18,620 bases of DNA from Spirogloea muscicola. Lineage: Eukaryota > Streptophyta > Zygnematophyceae > Spirogloeales > Spirogloeaceae. The position numbers and the translations under genes are program-made. The DNA lies in assembly GCA_009602725.1 (NCBI GenBank), contig WELB01000052.1, forward strand, positions 77,638-96,257. Reading direction: 5' to 3'. Below, in pieces: positions 18,238 through 18,620 of this stretch (within the stretch, counting starts at the first letter, position 1; each line of letters opens with the position of its first letter). The notes beneath the pieces are model-generated. The model saw only the letters and a program-made list of their open reading frames with translations. It ran no database searches and had not been told where the DNA came from.

Positions 18238-18511
18238 TTAAATTTCAATATGCAATGTAGAGTGCATGCACAAGCAACAAGTGGCAGTGAGGATAGCATC
18301 ATGAACAGCATAAGGTTTGAGGAAACGTGAAGCGGGGCTGCTTGTGCAGAGCACAGGCCCATGCTGTGTGACAAGAGCTGGCATAAGCTCATTGGCAAGC
18401 GCATGTATCTGTGCAGGCATTGACGGATTGCTCAGGACATCAACCAAGTCTCCGCAGAATATATTGCAGCCACAAGACCGTACAAATTTAATTGCGAAAC
18501 GTGAGAAAGTG
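18238..18511 (-). CDS. Possible exon of an unrecognised gene
   Basis: After a candidate acceptor (TTTCAG, ending at 18512 on the minus strand) one frame stays open and reads, in part, NPSMPAQIHALANELMPALV and then SSPASRFLKPYAVHDAILTA before TAA. The helical look and ordinary amino acid mix differ from the low-complexity frames nearby. A second frame over the first part (starting MAERFEDTSILSALSHVSQL) is also plausible, so the splicing is unresolved. Function unknown; the gene would have most of its body outside the window, to the right. Confidence 0.3.
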
Positions 18512-18570
18512 CTGAAAGTATGGAGGTATCCTCAAACCTTTCGGCCATGCATCGGCCATGCATGCCTTAC

Positions 18571-18620
18571 TATACGCCACCCCACTCCACCCACCCCGCC
18601 ACACCCCCGCCCCCACCACC
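18571..18620. repeat. C-rich simple sequence at window edge
   Basis: A pyrimidine-biased run of CCACCCC, CCCCGCC and CCACC words continues to the edge. Just before it CGGCCATGCAT is duplicated (about 18541-18562). No coding is evident. Confidence 0.6.

Overview
The window looks like nuclear DNA of a green alga (Chlorophyta, perhaps a trebouxiophyte). I infer this from three things. Short spliceosomal introns interrupt every recognisable conserved gene. A plant/alga-type cytochrome b5 RLF-like gene, a complex I MWFE subunit and a plant-type aromatic amino acid decarboxylase lie close together. The spaces between them hold non-LTR retrotransposon 3' ends, foldback DNA and minisatellites. No species can be named from the sequence alone.

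Layout: (1) 224-2218 (+) is an RLF-like cytochrome b5 domain gene whose last four exons join exactly in phase. (2) 2898-3295 (-) is a two-exon gene for the small complex I subunit NDUFA1/MWFE. (3) 3561-5402 is a repeat block. It holds two tandem copies of a ~210 bp repeat carrying a GGCTGG...CCAGCC hairpin, then two head-to-tail 5'-truncated LINE 3' ends on the minus strand. (4) 5403-7100 is an AT-rich island with a 0.56 kb element bounded by 22 bp inverted repeats and a 178-codon intronless ORF with a PD-(D/E)XK-like core. (5) 7466-8124 is a foldback element with ~210 bp imperfect inverted arms. (6) 8288-9735 (-) is a decayed PAS/histidine kinase fragment with an in-frame TAG, an apparent GC-AG intron and no visible ATPase domain. 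(7) 11202-15718 (-) is an apparently intact 12-exon PLP-dependent aromatic-L-amino-acid decarboxylase in which every exon phase matches. (8) 16213-17388 is a second repeat block, with a LINE 3' end in the opposite orientation and more hairpin repeats. (9) 17874-18094 is a minisatellite, and a possible unrecognised exon lies near the right edge.

The genes do not form a pathway; they are separate housekeeping or metabolic genes. The most unusual parts are the hairpin repeat family (at least seven copies), the isolated nuclease-like ORF in AT-rich DNA, the foldback element at the point where the kinase gene stops, and a 40 bp retroposition-like insertion flanked by 14 bp direct repeats. I found no tRNA, rRNA or CRISPR array.
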